DNA of 47,043 nt from Robiginitomaculum sp. (GTDB lineage Bacteria; Pseudomonadota; Alphaproteobacteria; Caulobacterales; Maricaulaceae), in NCBI GenBank assembly GCA_015485155.1, contig WFUF01000001.1, forward strand, positions 1-47,043, in the 5' to 3' direction. Below, one piece after another: positions 8,445 through 17,848 of this stretch (the first letter of the stretch is position 1; every line of letters begins with the position of its first letter). The position numbers and the translations under genes were made by a program. The notes below the pieces were generated by a model. That model made no database searches. It was given only the letters and a program-made list of their open reading frames with translations, and was not told the DNA's origin.

Positions 8445-8460
8445 TATACTGTTCAGTATA
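8445..8460. promoter_or_regulatory. Perfect palindrome TATACTG-TT-CAGTATA
   Basis: Two 7-base arms flank a TT centre just after the GT2 stop codon and about 190 bases before the DUF1800 gene. Size, symmetry and the CTGTTCAG centre resemble TetR-family operators. No tetR gene is in the window, and the loop is too short for a good RNA hairpin, so a DNA-binding site is more likely than a terminator. Confidence 0.5.
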
Positions 8461-8545
8461 AATCTGTGAATTAGTGTTATAGGCGATCTTGTTATGGATT
8501 TTTTGCGTATTTGTGGTATGCTTTGCCGACGGAATAAGTGCTGAG

Positions 8546-8604
8546 CACCGTTAAATGGTGTAATTGCCAATATGTATTGGCTACCTGGGAAAGTTGTTGG
8601 TAGC
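8546..8604 (+). promoter_or_regulatory. Structured leader upstream of the DUF1800 gene
   Basis: Three inverted repeats follow one another in the 5' region of the next operon: CACC/GGTG (8546-8549 with 8557-8560), GCCAAT/ATTGGC (8566-8571 with 8576-8581) and GCTACC/GGTAGC (8580-8585 with 8599-8604). The last two share bases, so they can form alternative structures. It matches no riboswitch I recognise. Confidence 0.4.
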
Positions 8605-8648
8605 TTTAGCAGGAAATTCCGGCAGGGGCGAAAGAAAGGGGGCCGTTA

Positions 8649-10187
8649 ATGGTCGATATGAATTCATATATTGCCTTGCACAAGTTTGGTCTTGGCGCGC
8701 GGCAAGGTGAAGCACAACAGATCGGATCTGATCCGCAAGCATGGCTATTGGCGCAACTTACCGATGTTTCCTCTACGCTGGATAATTATTCGCTTGTCTC
8801 TTCACAAGAAGGGATCACCCTGTTTTATGAATATCTGAACGCAAGGCGTTTGGAAAACAATTCCGAACAGCCAATGTCAGTGACATCAGTTAACAAGAAA
8901 GACCGATTGGCAGCATTTGTCGCCGATATTGATCGCATTAAATCTACAGAGGTAATGCTTGATGACAATGGTGTCCGCGGCTCTTCTTTGGCTGATGCCC
9001 GTAATATCTTTTTGGATAAAAAGACAAAAGGCTCCTCAACAATTGCTGCTAACAAGCCATCACATACAATGTTACAGCAAATGTATAGCAATCATTATGA
9101 CGAAATCGGAGTCCGTACCACTCATGCGATAATGACGCCTGCTTCATTTCGTGAAGCTCTGGTTCGGTTCTGGAGCGATCATTTTAATGTTTTTTCCGGA
9201 AAATCCCTATTGGGGCTGGTAACCTCGGCAACTATGGAGCGCGAGGCAATCAGACCCCATGTAACCGGCAAATTCATCGATATGCTGGTGGCAGTTGAAT
9301 CCCACCCTGCTATGCTGGTCTATCTGGATAACTGGATTTCGGTGGGGCCAAATTCATTTGTCGGACAGGAATTCGGCCTTGGACTGAATGAAAATCTTGC
9401 TCGTGAAACACTGGAGTTACATACCCTGGGTGTAGATGGCGGCTACACACAAGATGATATTATTTCCTATGCCAAGGCTATCACTGGCTGGTCATTTGGT
9501 AATCCGAATATCCAATCCCAGAATATGGGAGCATTTATTTTTGAGCCCTTACTGCACGAGCCAGGCCCAGTTACTGTCATGAACAAAACATACACGGGAA
9601 CCGGGCAGGATCAGGGTCTGGAAATTCTGGCAGATCTGGCGGCTCACCCGTCTACGGCGAAGTTTATCGCTGGCAAGCTGGCGCGGCATTTTCATTCTGA
9701 TAATCCTCCGCAAAGCCTGATTGACAGGCTTGAACAGGCATTTACAGCCTCACAAGGGGATCTGTTGGTAGTAAGTGCTGCCCTGGTTAGTGCCCCGGAA
9801 ATGTGGCTAGGTGATTTTAGCAAATTGCGTAATTCCGAGGAATTCGTCATTGCCGCATTGCGGGCATTTGGCTTTGATACACTTACCCCTTCTCAATCGG
9901 TATTTGTATTTGATGCGGTTACACAAGTCCCGTTTTCCTATCACGCTCCTGATGGCTGGCCCAAAGAAGAAGCAAGCTGGGCAAGCTCTTCCATTCTTTC
10001 GGCTCGCATCAATCTGTGTAATTTATTAAGCGGCTATGTTCCCAACAATGTCGAACCATTGACTGCGGCTCAGGAATTATTAGGACCAATATTAAGTCAA
10101 TTTACCGCTGATGCTATTTCTGCCGCCAGCTCTGTTGAACAGGGATATACTCTGCTGATGATGAGCCCGGAATTTCAAAGGACATAA
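8649..10187 (+). CDS. DUF1800 family protein
   Basis: This 512-residue protein of the DUF1800 family has no established biochemical function. Family signatures seen are YIALHKFGLGAR near the N-terminus, REALVRFWSDHFNVF in the middle, and the diagnostic NENLARETLELHTLGVDGGYTQ near residues 255-280, followed by AKAITGWSF. There is no obvious N-terminal signal peptide, although the partner family DUF1501 is exported. The stop is two bases before the DUF1501 start, so the two are one operon, as in many proteobacteria and planctomycetes. An envelope or extracellular role is inferred only from the partner. Confidence 0.9.
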   Translation: MVDMNSYIALHKFGLGARQGEAQQIGSDPQAWLLAQLTDVSSTLDNYSLVSSQEGITLFYEYLNARRLENNSEQPMSVTSVNKKDRLAAFVADIDRIKSTEVMLDDNGVRGSSLADARNIFLDKKTKGSSTIAANKPSHTMLQQMYSNHYDEIGVRTTHAIMTPASFREALVRFWSDHFNVFSGKSLLGLVTSATMEREAIRPHVTGKFIDMLVAVESHPAMLVYLDNWISVGPNSFVGQEFGLGLNENLARETLELHTLGVDGGYTQDDIISYAKAITGWSFGNPNIQSQNMGAFIFEPLLHEPGPVTVMNKTYTGTGQDQGLEILADLAAHPSTAKFIAGKLARHFHSDNPPQSLIDRLEQAFTASQGDLLVVSAALVSAPEMWLGDFSKLRNSEEFVIAALRAFGFDTLTPSQSVFVFDAVTQVPFSYHAPDGWPKEEASWASSSILSARINLCNLLSGYVPNNVEPLTAAQELLGPILSQFTADAISAASSVEQGYTLLMMSPEFQRT

Positions 10188-10189
10188 TC

Positions 10190-11377
10190 ATGGCCTGTAA
10201 TTTCTCATTTAACCCAACCCGACGCGGCCTGTTGCAAGGAGCAGCAGGCGGCATGGCACTTGCTCTTGCCAATGCCCGTATTGGATTTTCCGCAGCTCCA
10301 TCTGATCAGAAATTGATTGTGGTCATTTTACATGGCGGTATGGATGGTCTTAATGTGGTGGTCCCAACATTTAGCGACGAATATTATGCCGCCAGACCAG
10401 GTATTGCCATTGCCCCTGCAGGTGAGCCGGAAGGCGCCATTGCATTAACCGATGGTTTTGGCATGCACCCGGCTATGCCAAATCTTGCACAAATGTATCT
10501 AAAGGGAGAGGCTGCATTTTTACATGCAGCATCAGCCCCTTATAATCAGCGTTCACATTTTGACGGGCAGGATGTGCTGGAAAATGGAACCACGGCTGCT
10601 TTTGGTGCTCAAACCGGGTGGTTGAACCGCTCCATTGCAGTGGCCCCGGCATTGCCGGCAGGTTTGGGCATAGGATCTACCGTGACGCTGGTGCTAACCG
10701 GCGAGCAACCAATTGCAAGTTGGGCTGCTCCCAAGGTTGAACAGGCCAGTACAGAAACTGTCAACAAGGTGTTGGCCATGTATGGGCCGGATCCAGTATT
10801 GCAAAACGCATTGCAAGGCTCGATTGATATTGCCAGCATTGTTGGTGACCTTGGCAATCTTGGAACCGGATTTGAGTTTTCAGCCCGGGCTGCCGGGAGA
10901 ATCATGTCAGCACCCGGCGGGCCGGGTGGATGTGCGCTTGCCTATGGTGGCTGGGACACCCATGCTAATCAGGGCGGCGCCAGCGGTACTTTGGCCGCTA
11001 ATCTGGCACAGCTTGATACTGCGCTTTTGGCATTAAAAGAAGAGTTAGGCCATCAATGGAGCAGAACAACTGTGTTGGTGGCAACAGAGTTTGGCCGCAC
11101 ATTCAACGAGAATGGTACCGGTGGAACCGACCACGGTGTTGGTGGGGTCAGCTTTTTGCTTGGAGGAGCAGTAAGGGGGCGAAGAATACTGGGAGATTGG
11201 CCGGGACTGCAGTCAGGGCAATTATACCAAAACCGGGATTTGCTGGCAGCAAATGATTTACGAGCCTTGTTCAAAGGGGTTTTGCGGGATCATTGGGGTG
11301 TTGATTTGAGCGATCTGAACAATTCAGTATTCCCTGAAAGTTCAGCCATTGCGCCTATGGAGAATTTATTGCGTTAA
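10190..11377 (+). CDS. DUF1501 family protein with Tat-type signal
   Basis: This 395-residue DUF1501 protein belongs to a family related to the alkaline phosphatase/sulfatase fold, with no defined substrate. The N-terminus carries a twin-arginine motif (T-R-R-G-L-L-Q) followed by a hydrophobic Ala/Gly-rich segment ending near residue 36, so folded export by Tat is expected. Family motifs are LHGGMDGLNVVVP, QRSHFDGQDVLENG, GGWDTHANQG and TEFGRTFNENGTGGTDHG, rich in His/Asp that could bind metal. It is co-transcribed with DUF1800 immediately upstream. Confidence 0.9.
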   Translation: MACNFSFNPTRRGLLQGAAGGMALALANARIGFSAAPSDQKLIVVILHGGMDGLNVVVPTFSDEYYAARPGIAIAPAGEPEGAIALTDGFGMHPAMPNLAQMYLKGEAAFLHAASAPYNQRSHFDGQDVLENGTTAAFGAQTGWLNRSIAVAPALPAGLGIGSTVTLVLTGEQPIASWAAPKVEQASTETVNKVLAMYGPDPVLQNALQGSIDIASIVGDLGNLGTGFEFSARAAGRIMSAPGGPGGCALAYGGWDTHANQGGASGTLAANLAQLDTALLALKEELGHQWSRTTVLVATEFGRTFNENGTGGTDHGVGGVSFLLGGAVRGRRILGDWPGLQSGQLYQNRDLLAANDLRALFKGVLRDHWGVDLSDLNNSVFPESSAIAPMENLLR

Positions 11378-11442
11378 ATTACGGGTTTTGTGAACATGTG
11401 TGACAAGAGGTCACTATTGTTTTGTGTTTGACAGGTTTATAA

Positions 11443-12228
11443 ATGGAGTGTTTCCCAAATGCGGCCTTTATCGTGAACAAAACTCCAATTCTAAGATTAA
11501 ATCCCGACCTTGATCCTGAGGTATTTGCACAAATATATGCAGAACATGGCTTGGTGCAGGTATATGATATTTTTGAACCTGAAACCGCGGATGTTATTTT
11601 TGAAGTTCTGGCTAAATCGACACCATGGCGGTTGGTGTATTCTGATGAGAATGGCAAACACGTTTTAATGAGTAATGCAGATCTGCAAGCTGCAGGGCGC
11701 GAGAGAATGGATAGGGTTGCAAGACAATTACACTCTCAGGCAAAAAATAAATTTGCATACATATATAGCTCATACCCAATGCTGGATGCCTATTTGAAAG
11801 GATGGGATCCAGGTCACCCTTTACACACGATTTTTGAATTTTTGAATTCGGAAGAATACCTTAATTTCGTGCGCGCCATAACTGGCGAGAAAGATGTTAT
11901 CAAAGTTGATGCGCAAGCAACATTATACAGCCCGGGAAACTTTCTTACCAATCATGATGATACCGGTGATGATCATGAAAGACGGGCAGCATATACGCTT
12001 GGGTTTACAAAAGGCTGGCGTGCTGACTGGGGTGGAAATTTGGTGTTTTATGATGAAGAAAAGCCAAATCAGGTATTAAGAACTCTACTTCCGGGATGGA
12101 ATGTTCTGTCCATATTCCGGGTGCCACGCCCACACTCAGTTACCTATGTTACTCCATTTGCCGGAGCTGGCCGATATTCCATCACCGGCTGGCTGCGTGA
12201 TGATCCGGCGGCGGGTAGCTCCAGCTAG
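11443..12228 (+). CDS. 2-oxoglutarate/Fe(II)-dependent dioxygenase (prolyl 4-hydroxylase-like)
   Basis: This 261-residue protein has a C-terminal double-stranded beta-helix oxygenase domain. The iron ligands are His and Asp of NHDDTGDD (about residues 168-173) and the distal His in RVPRPHSVTYV. The 2-oxoglutarate-binding arginine is RYSITGWLR near the end. It probably hydroxylates a protein side chain or small molecule; the substrate is not evident. The start is uncertain: ATG 11443 is the longest, and GTG 11476 is possible because the core begins at about residue 15. It lies 65 bases after the DUF1501 gene on the same strand and ends 13 bases before the convergent dapE stop. Confidence 0.85.
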   Translation: MECFPNAAFIVNKTPILRLNPDLDPEVFAQIYAEHGLVQVYDIFEPETADVIFEVLAKSTPWRLVYSDENGKHVLMSNADLQAAGRERMDRVARQLHSQAKNKFAYIYSSYPMLDAYLKGWDPGHPLHTIFEFLNSEEYLNFVRAITGEKDVIKVDAQATLYSPGNFLTNHDDTGDDHERRAAYTLGFTKGWRADWGGNLVFYDEEKPNQVLRTLLPGWNVLSIFRVPRPHSVTYVTPFAGAGRYSITGWLRDDPAAGSSS

Positions 12229-12241
12229 GTTTTCCGATCAA

Positions 12242-13408
12242 TTACGGCCAGACTGAGCTTTGGATTTTATTTAGAAAATCCGGCGAAAAATATCCTTGCA
12301 GCACCCGGTGGTAAATCTGTGTCAAAGTATAAATATCGGCTATATTCACCTGCTCGTTTATTTTGTGCATGCTTTTGCCGACCAAGCCAAACTCTGCCAC
12401 CTCTGCATATGCACGGATAAACCTTGCATCGGACGTGCCGCCACCTGTGGTAAGGGCTGGGCGCTGGCCGGTTTGTTGCTCAACGGCATCCTGCAGCAAA
12501 TTGGTAAACGCACCTGGTTCGGTTAGAAATGCCTCACCCATAATGCGAATATCAAGATCAATTTTGCAGTTATGGCTTTTTTGCACGTCGGCAGCCTCAT
12601 TTTGAATCCATTCTCGCAATTCGGCTCCGCTATGATTGGTGTTAAAACGGATATTAAATCTGGCGCTGGCATTTTCTGGAATAATATTGTGGGCAGTATT
12701 ACCCACATCCATAGAGGTGACCTCAAGATTTGATGGCTGAAAACTTTCATTGCCTTCATCAAGCATGCGTTGATCAAGCCGGTGCATAAGTGCCAGCAAA
12801 GGCGGAAGTGGATTATTGGCACGATCAGGATATGCAACATGACCCTGTCGTCCGCGAATGGTTACATGAGTATTGATGGAGCCTCGGCGACCGTTTTTTA
12901 TTTCCTGACCTATTTGAGTTGGGTTGGTAGGCTCACCGACCAGACAATGGTCAATTTTTTCACCGCGTTTGGCCAAGGTATCCAGCACCTTGCAGGTGCC
13001 GTGGGTGGCATCACCTTCTTCATCTCCGGTGATCAGCAGGCTTATCGACCCAGAATCAGTATCAAATTCGCTCGCTGCAGCCACAAAGGCGGCCAAGCCC
13101 CCTTTCATGTCGGCGGCACCGCGCCCGGTAAGAACGCCGTTTTCTATTGTTGGTGAAAATGGAGGTGATTGCCATTTGTCAGCATCGCCAGCGGGAACCA
13201 CATCTGTATGTCCGGCAAAACAAAAATTAGGCCCGTTTTGTCCGCGCCTTGCATATAAATTATCCACATTGGCAAAGGGCAGGCGTTCAACCTCAAAACC
13301 AATACTTTGCAAGGCGGTTTGTAATATGTCCATTGCTCCGGCATCGGCCGGGGTTACCGACGGGCAGGCAATAAGATCACAGGCAAGTTTTATTGGATCA
13401 ATTTTCAT
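12242..13408 (-). CDS. dapE: Succinyl-diaminopimelate desuccinylase
   Basis: DapE hydrolyses N-succinyl-LL-diaminopimelate to LL-diaminopimelate and succinate in lysine and peptidoglycan precursor synthesis (M20 peptidase family, two zinc ions). Visible landmarks are CPSVTPADAG at the N-terminus, the zinc ligand in FAGHTDVVPAGD, GRGAADMKGG, the catalytic glutamates in TGDEEGD, GEPTN, and the dimerisation-domain segment GRRGSINTHVTIRGRQGHVAYP. It is 388 residues from ATG 13408, which has GGAAAG a few bases upstream. A longer frame to 13444 adds an atypical N-terminus. It is a single gene here, away from other dap genes. Confidence 0.95.
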   Translation of the reverse strand: MKIDPIKLACDLIACPSVTPADAGAMDILQTALQSIGFEVERLPFANVDNLYARRGQNGPNFCFAGHTDVVPAGDADKWQSPPFSPTIENGVLTGRGAADMKGGLAAFVAAASEFDTDSGSISLLITGDEEGDATHGTCKVLDTLAKRGEKIDHCLVGEPTNPTQIGQEIKNGRRGSINTHVTIRGRQGHVAYPDRANNPLPPLLALMHRLDQRMLDEGNESFQPSNLEVTSMDVGNTAHNIIPENASARFNIRFNTNHSGAELREWIQNEAADVQKSHNCKIDLDIRIMGEAFLTEPGAFTNLLQDAVEQQTGQRPALTTGGGTSDARFIRAYAEVAEFGLVGKSMHKINEQVNIADIYTLTQIYHRVLQGYFSPDFLNKIQSSVWP

Positions 13409-13518
13409 GGGCTTTCCTTTTGCCCAAAAAACCGATAACCACAAGGGCGAAATACAGAAGATTGATTTTAGCTGCTATATGTTTGTCTGTTTATACTGAA
13501 CTAAATCTATTTCGCGCG

Positions 13519-13546
13519 TTGACTTGGGGCTTTGCATTTGTATAGT
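13519..13546 (+). promoter_or_regulatory. Sigma70-type promoter of rplU
   Basis: TTGACT (13519-13524) and TATAGT (13541-13546) are separated by 16 bases, close to the consensus for a housekeeping promoter. Transcription would start near 13553, giving a leader of about 75 bases before rplU. Confidence 0.65.
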
Positions 13547-13555
13547 GCCGCGCTC

Positions 13556-13579
13556 GACAGCAGATGGGAATCCCCTGTC
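13556..13579 (+). promoter_or_regulatory. Hairpin in the rplU leader
   Basis: GACAG (13556-13560) pairs with CTGTC (13575-13579), with an inner GGG-AAT-CCC. A U-rich stretch follows some 16 bases later and then the AAGGA ribosome binding site. This may be an L21 autoregulatory leader, a type known in several bacteria; assignment to a known class is not certain. Confidence 0.4.
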
Positions 13580-13628
13580 CGCTTGGGTCGTGTTGTTTTT
13601 TGATTTTTTTTGAGAAGGATCGGAACCC

Positions 13629-14192
13629 ATGTTCGCGGTCATAAAAACCGGTGGCAAGCAATATAAAGTCACCAAAAATGATGTACTGGTTCTTGAGCGC
13701 CTTGCCGGCGAACAAGGAGAAACCGTTTCTTTTGGTGAGGTGCTGATGCTGGGCGATGGTGATACTGTCACCATTGGTGAGCCTAATATTGACGGCGCAC
13801 AGGTCACGGCTGAATTGCTGGAAACCCGCAAGGGTAACAAGATCACTGTTTTTAAGAAAAAGCGGCGTAAGGATTATCGGCGCACCAAGGGCCATCGGCA
13901 GATGGAAACCGTGGTTCGCATTACGGATATTCTGGCCAAGGATGAAAAGCCTGCGGCTAAAAAGGCAGCTCCAAAGAAGACCACAGCCAAAAAAGCAGAA
14001 CCTAAGAAGGCTGAGGCGAAACCTGCAGCAAAAAAGAAAGCTCCAGCAAAAGCTGCGGCCAAGCCTGCAACAAAAAAGGCAGAGCCCAAGAAAACAGCGG
14101 CCAAGCCTGCAGCAGCTAAAAAAACTGCCGCTAAAAAACCTGCGACTAAAAAGGCGGCTCCCAAAAAGACCGCAGCAAAAAAGGAAGACTAG
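13629..14192 (+). CDS. rplU: 50S ribosomal protein L21 with long Lys/Ala/Pro tail
   Basis: L21 binds 23S rRNA domain I. Residues 1 to about 103 form the normal L21 domain (MFAVIKTGGKQYKV, KKRRKDYRRTKGHRQ). The remaining ~80 residues are a low-complexity basic tail of AKK/APKK/AAKP repeats resembling histone H1-like tails, making the protein 187 residues against about 103 for the minimal family. Similar tails occur in other alphaproteobacterial L21 proteins. It is followed three bases later by rpmA and preceded by a good promoter. Confidence 0.96.
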   Translation: MFAVIKTGGKQYKVTKNDVLVLERLAGEQGETVSFGEVLMLGDGDTVTIGEPNIDGAQVTAELLETRKGNKITVFKKKRRKDYRRTKGHRQMETVVRITDILAKDEKPAAKKAAPKKTTAKKAEPKKAEAKPAAKKKAPAKAAAKPATKKAEPKKTAAKPAAAKKTAAKKPATKKAAPKKTAAKKED

Positions 14193-14195
14193 AAG

Positions 14196-14459
14196 ATGGC
14201 ACATAAAAAAGCCGGTGGTTCCTCCAATAATGGCCGCGATAGTGTAGGCCGTCGTCTTGGCGTCAAGAAATTTGGCGGTGAACACGTAATTCCAGGAAAT
14301 ATTATTATTCGTCAGCGCGGAACCAAGGTTTATCCGGGTGACAATGTTGGCATGGGTAAGGATCACACACTCTATGCCCTTACCGAAGGATATGTGCAGT
14401 TCAACCGCAAGAAAATGAACCGCTCATATGTGTCTGTGACCCCGGTTTCGGAAAAATAG
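14196..14459 (+). CDS. rpmA: 50S ribosomal protein L27
   Basis: L27 sits near the peptidyl transferase centre and helps position tRNA. The 87-residue protein has the typical [17 protein letters not shown]-terminus, with no leader peptide to be cleaved, and [21 protein letters not shown]. It starts three bases after the rplU stop and is followed by two hairpins, the second a strong terminator. Confidence 0.97.
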   Translation: MAHKKAGGSSNNGRDSVGRRLGVKKFGGEHVIPGNIIIRQRGTKVYPGDNVGMGKDHTLYALTEGYVQFNRKKMNRSYVSVTPVSEK

Positions 14460-14470
14460 GGTGATGTAAA

Positions 14471-14489
14471 ATCGCCCGTTCGTGGCGAT
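14471..14489 (+). repeat. Inverted repeat after rpmA
   Basis: ATCGCC (14471-14476) and GGCGAT (14484-14489) form a perfect 6-bp stem with a 7-base loop, 11 bases after the rpmA stop and 11 bases before the terminator. It may protect the 3' end of the rplU-rpmA message. Confidence 0.45.
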
Positions 14490-14500
14490 CATAAGCTTCC

Positions 14501-14535
14501 AAAAGGAAAGACGGTTCGCCGCCTTTCCTTTTTTT
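14501..14535 (+). terminator. Rho-independent terminator with UUCG loop
   Basis: AAAGGAAAG.CGG pairs with CCG.CTTTCCTTT around a TTCG tetraloop (one mismatch), and the stem runs into a seven-T tract. It ends the rplU-rpmA unit. The next gene begins only about 10 bases later. Confidence 0.9.
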
Positions 14536-14543
14536 ATGAAAAT

Positions 14544-15104
14544 ATGCTTATGCCCAATTTTATCAAAACTTCCCGCTTGTCGTTGACGCCCTTTGAGCGA
14601 ACAGACATCGACCGATTTATTGAACTGGTAAATGATGAGGGTGTGGCACGAAGCCTTGCCAGCTTACCGCTTCCGTTCACAGCGCCCGATGCCCAGGCGT
14701 GGATCGCTGACCGAGAGCAACAGCAAGCATCCAATAATAAATATTTATTTGCAATCAAAACCAAAACATCTGGTTTCATCGGTGTCATTGGCATGGACAG
14801 GCAGAACAAAGAGTTATTTGATCTTGGATATTGGCTGGGGCGTAAATTCTGGGGACAAGGTTATGCCAGCGAAGCGGCATCTGCCATACTGCATTGGGCA
14901 GAAACCAATGTCGGCATCAAAGCGATAACCGCTAGCTATTTTCAGGATAATCCAGCTTCAGGGCGGGTGTTGGAAAAATCCGGATTCTTGCACACCGGAG
15001 TTAAAACCATGCGATATAGCCCGGCGCATGATAAAAGAATCAATAATATTGGCATGATCTGGTTGGGAAATACACCTGTAAGCCATGGAAGAGAAATTTT
15101 ATGA
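14544..15104 (+). CDS. GNAT family N-acetyltransferase (RimJ/RimL type), first of two
   Basis: This 186-residue GCN5-related acetyltransferase is of the RimJ/RimL-like group. The N-terminus reads TSRLSLTPFERTDIDRF, and the acetyl-CoA-binding region is YWLGRKFWGQGYASEAASAILHWA (Q/RxxGxG/A equivalent GQGYAS), followed by DNPASGRVLEKSGF. Target unknown; ribosomal or other protein N-termini or small metabolites are possible. ATG at 14544 or 14550 could be used and no clear ribosome binding site is seen. The stop overlaps the next acetyltransferase start by four bases. A GNAT gene between rpmA and obgE is a recurrent alphaproteobacterial arrangement. Confidence 0.9.
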   Translation: MLMPNFIKTSRLSLTPFERTDIDRFIELVNDEGVARSLASLPLPFTAPDAQAWIADREQQQASNNKYLFAIKTKTSGFIGVIGMDRQNKELFDLGYWLGRKFWGQGYASEAASAILHWAETNVGIKAITASYFQDNPASGRVLEKSGFLHTGVKTMRYSPAHDKRINNIGMIWLGNTPVSHGREIL

Positions 15105-15619
15105 GCATTAAAACAAAGCGACTGCTTTTGCGAGAGTTTAATCTGTCTGACGCACCCCGTCTGACCAAGATGATTGCTGTGCCCGAAATTATCCGCATGC
15201 TGGAACAACCGCCATGGCCATATCGTTTAAGCGATGCAAAATTATGGCTGCGCACATTAAAGGGCCGCCAACAAAGCCGCGAAGCCTATGCTTATGCCAT
15301 TGATCTGCCCGATGAAGGATTGATCGGTGGCATTAGCCTGGAAAAGAAAAATTCTGATGTGTTCGGCCTTGGCTATTGGATCGGCAAGGATTTCTGGGGG
15401 CAAGGCTATGCGAGCGAGGCAGCTCATGCACTGATGAAATGGGCTGTGGAGGAGATGAAAATTACAGCAATTACAGCCGGATATTTTGAAGACAATCTGG
15501 CATCAGCAAAACTATTGTCAAATCTTGGGTTTGTGGCTACAGGGTCTTTTTGCACCATAAATAATCCCCTGCACGATAAACCTGTGAATTGTTTAGCCAT
15601 GCGCTGGAATGCTCCGTAA
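15101..15619 (+). CDS. GNAT family N-acetyltransferase, second of two
   Basis: This 172-residue paralogue of the preceding protein has an N-terminus of TKRLLLREFNLSDAPRLTKM. Its acetyl-CoA-binding motif YWIGKDFWGQGYASEAAHALMKWA is almost identical to the neighbour's, followed by DNLASAKLLSNLGF. It is translationally coupled by an ATGA overlap. The pair looks like a tandem duplication that diverged, mainly outside the cofactor site. Substrate unknown. Confidence 0.9.
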   Translation: MSIKTKRLLLREFNLSDAPRLTKMIAVPEIIRMLEQPPWPYRLSDAKLWLRTLKGRQQSREAYAYAIDLPDEGLIGGISLEKKNSDVFGLGYWIGKDFWGQGYASEAAHALMKWAVEEMKITAITAGYFEDNLASAKLLSNLGFVATGSFCTINNPLHDKPVNCLAMRWNAP

Positions 15620-15675
15620 TAAAAATCCAGTAAATACCAGTGTCTTTCTTTGCGCTGATCGATACAAAGCCGTAA

Positions 15676-17846
<2,171 letters not shown>

Positions 17847-17848
17847 AA

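Noticed and set aside
8540-8640. GEMM or other known riboswitch upstream of DUF1800
   Set aside because: The conserved core nucleotides of the classes I could recall are not present. It is kept only as an unclassified structured leader.
13874-14164. Ala/Phe-rich open frames antisense to rplU
   Set aside because: They arise from the complement of the AAG/GCA-rich tail codons of L21 and have no ribosome binding site.
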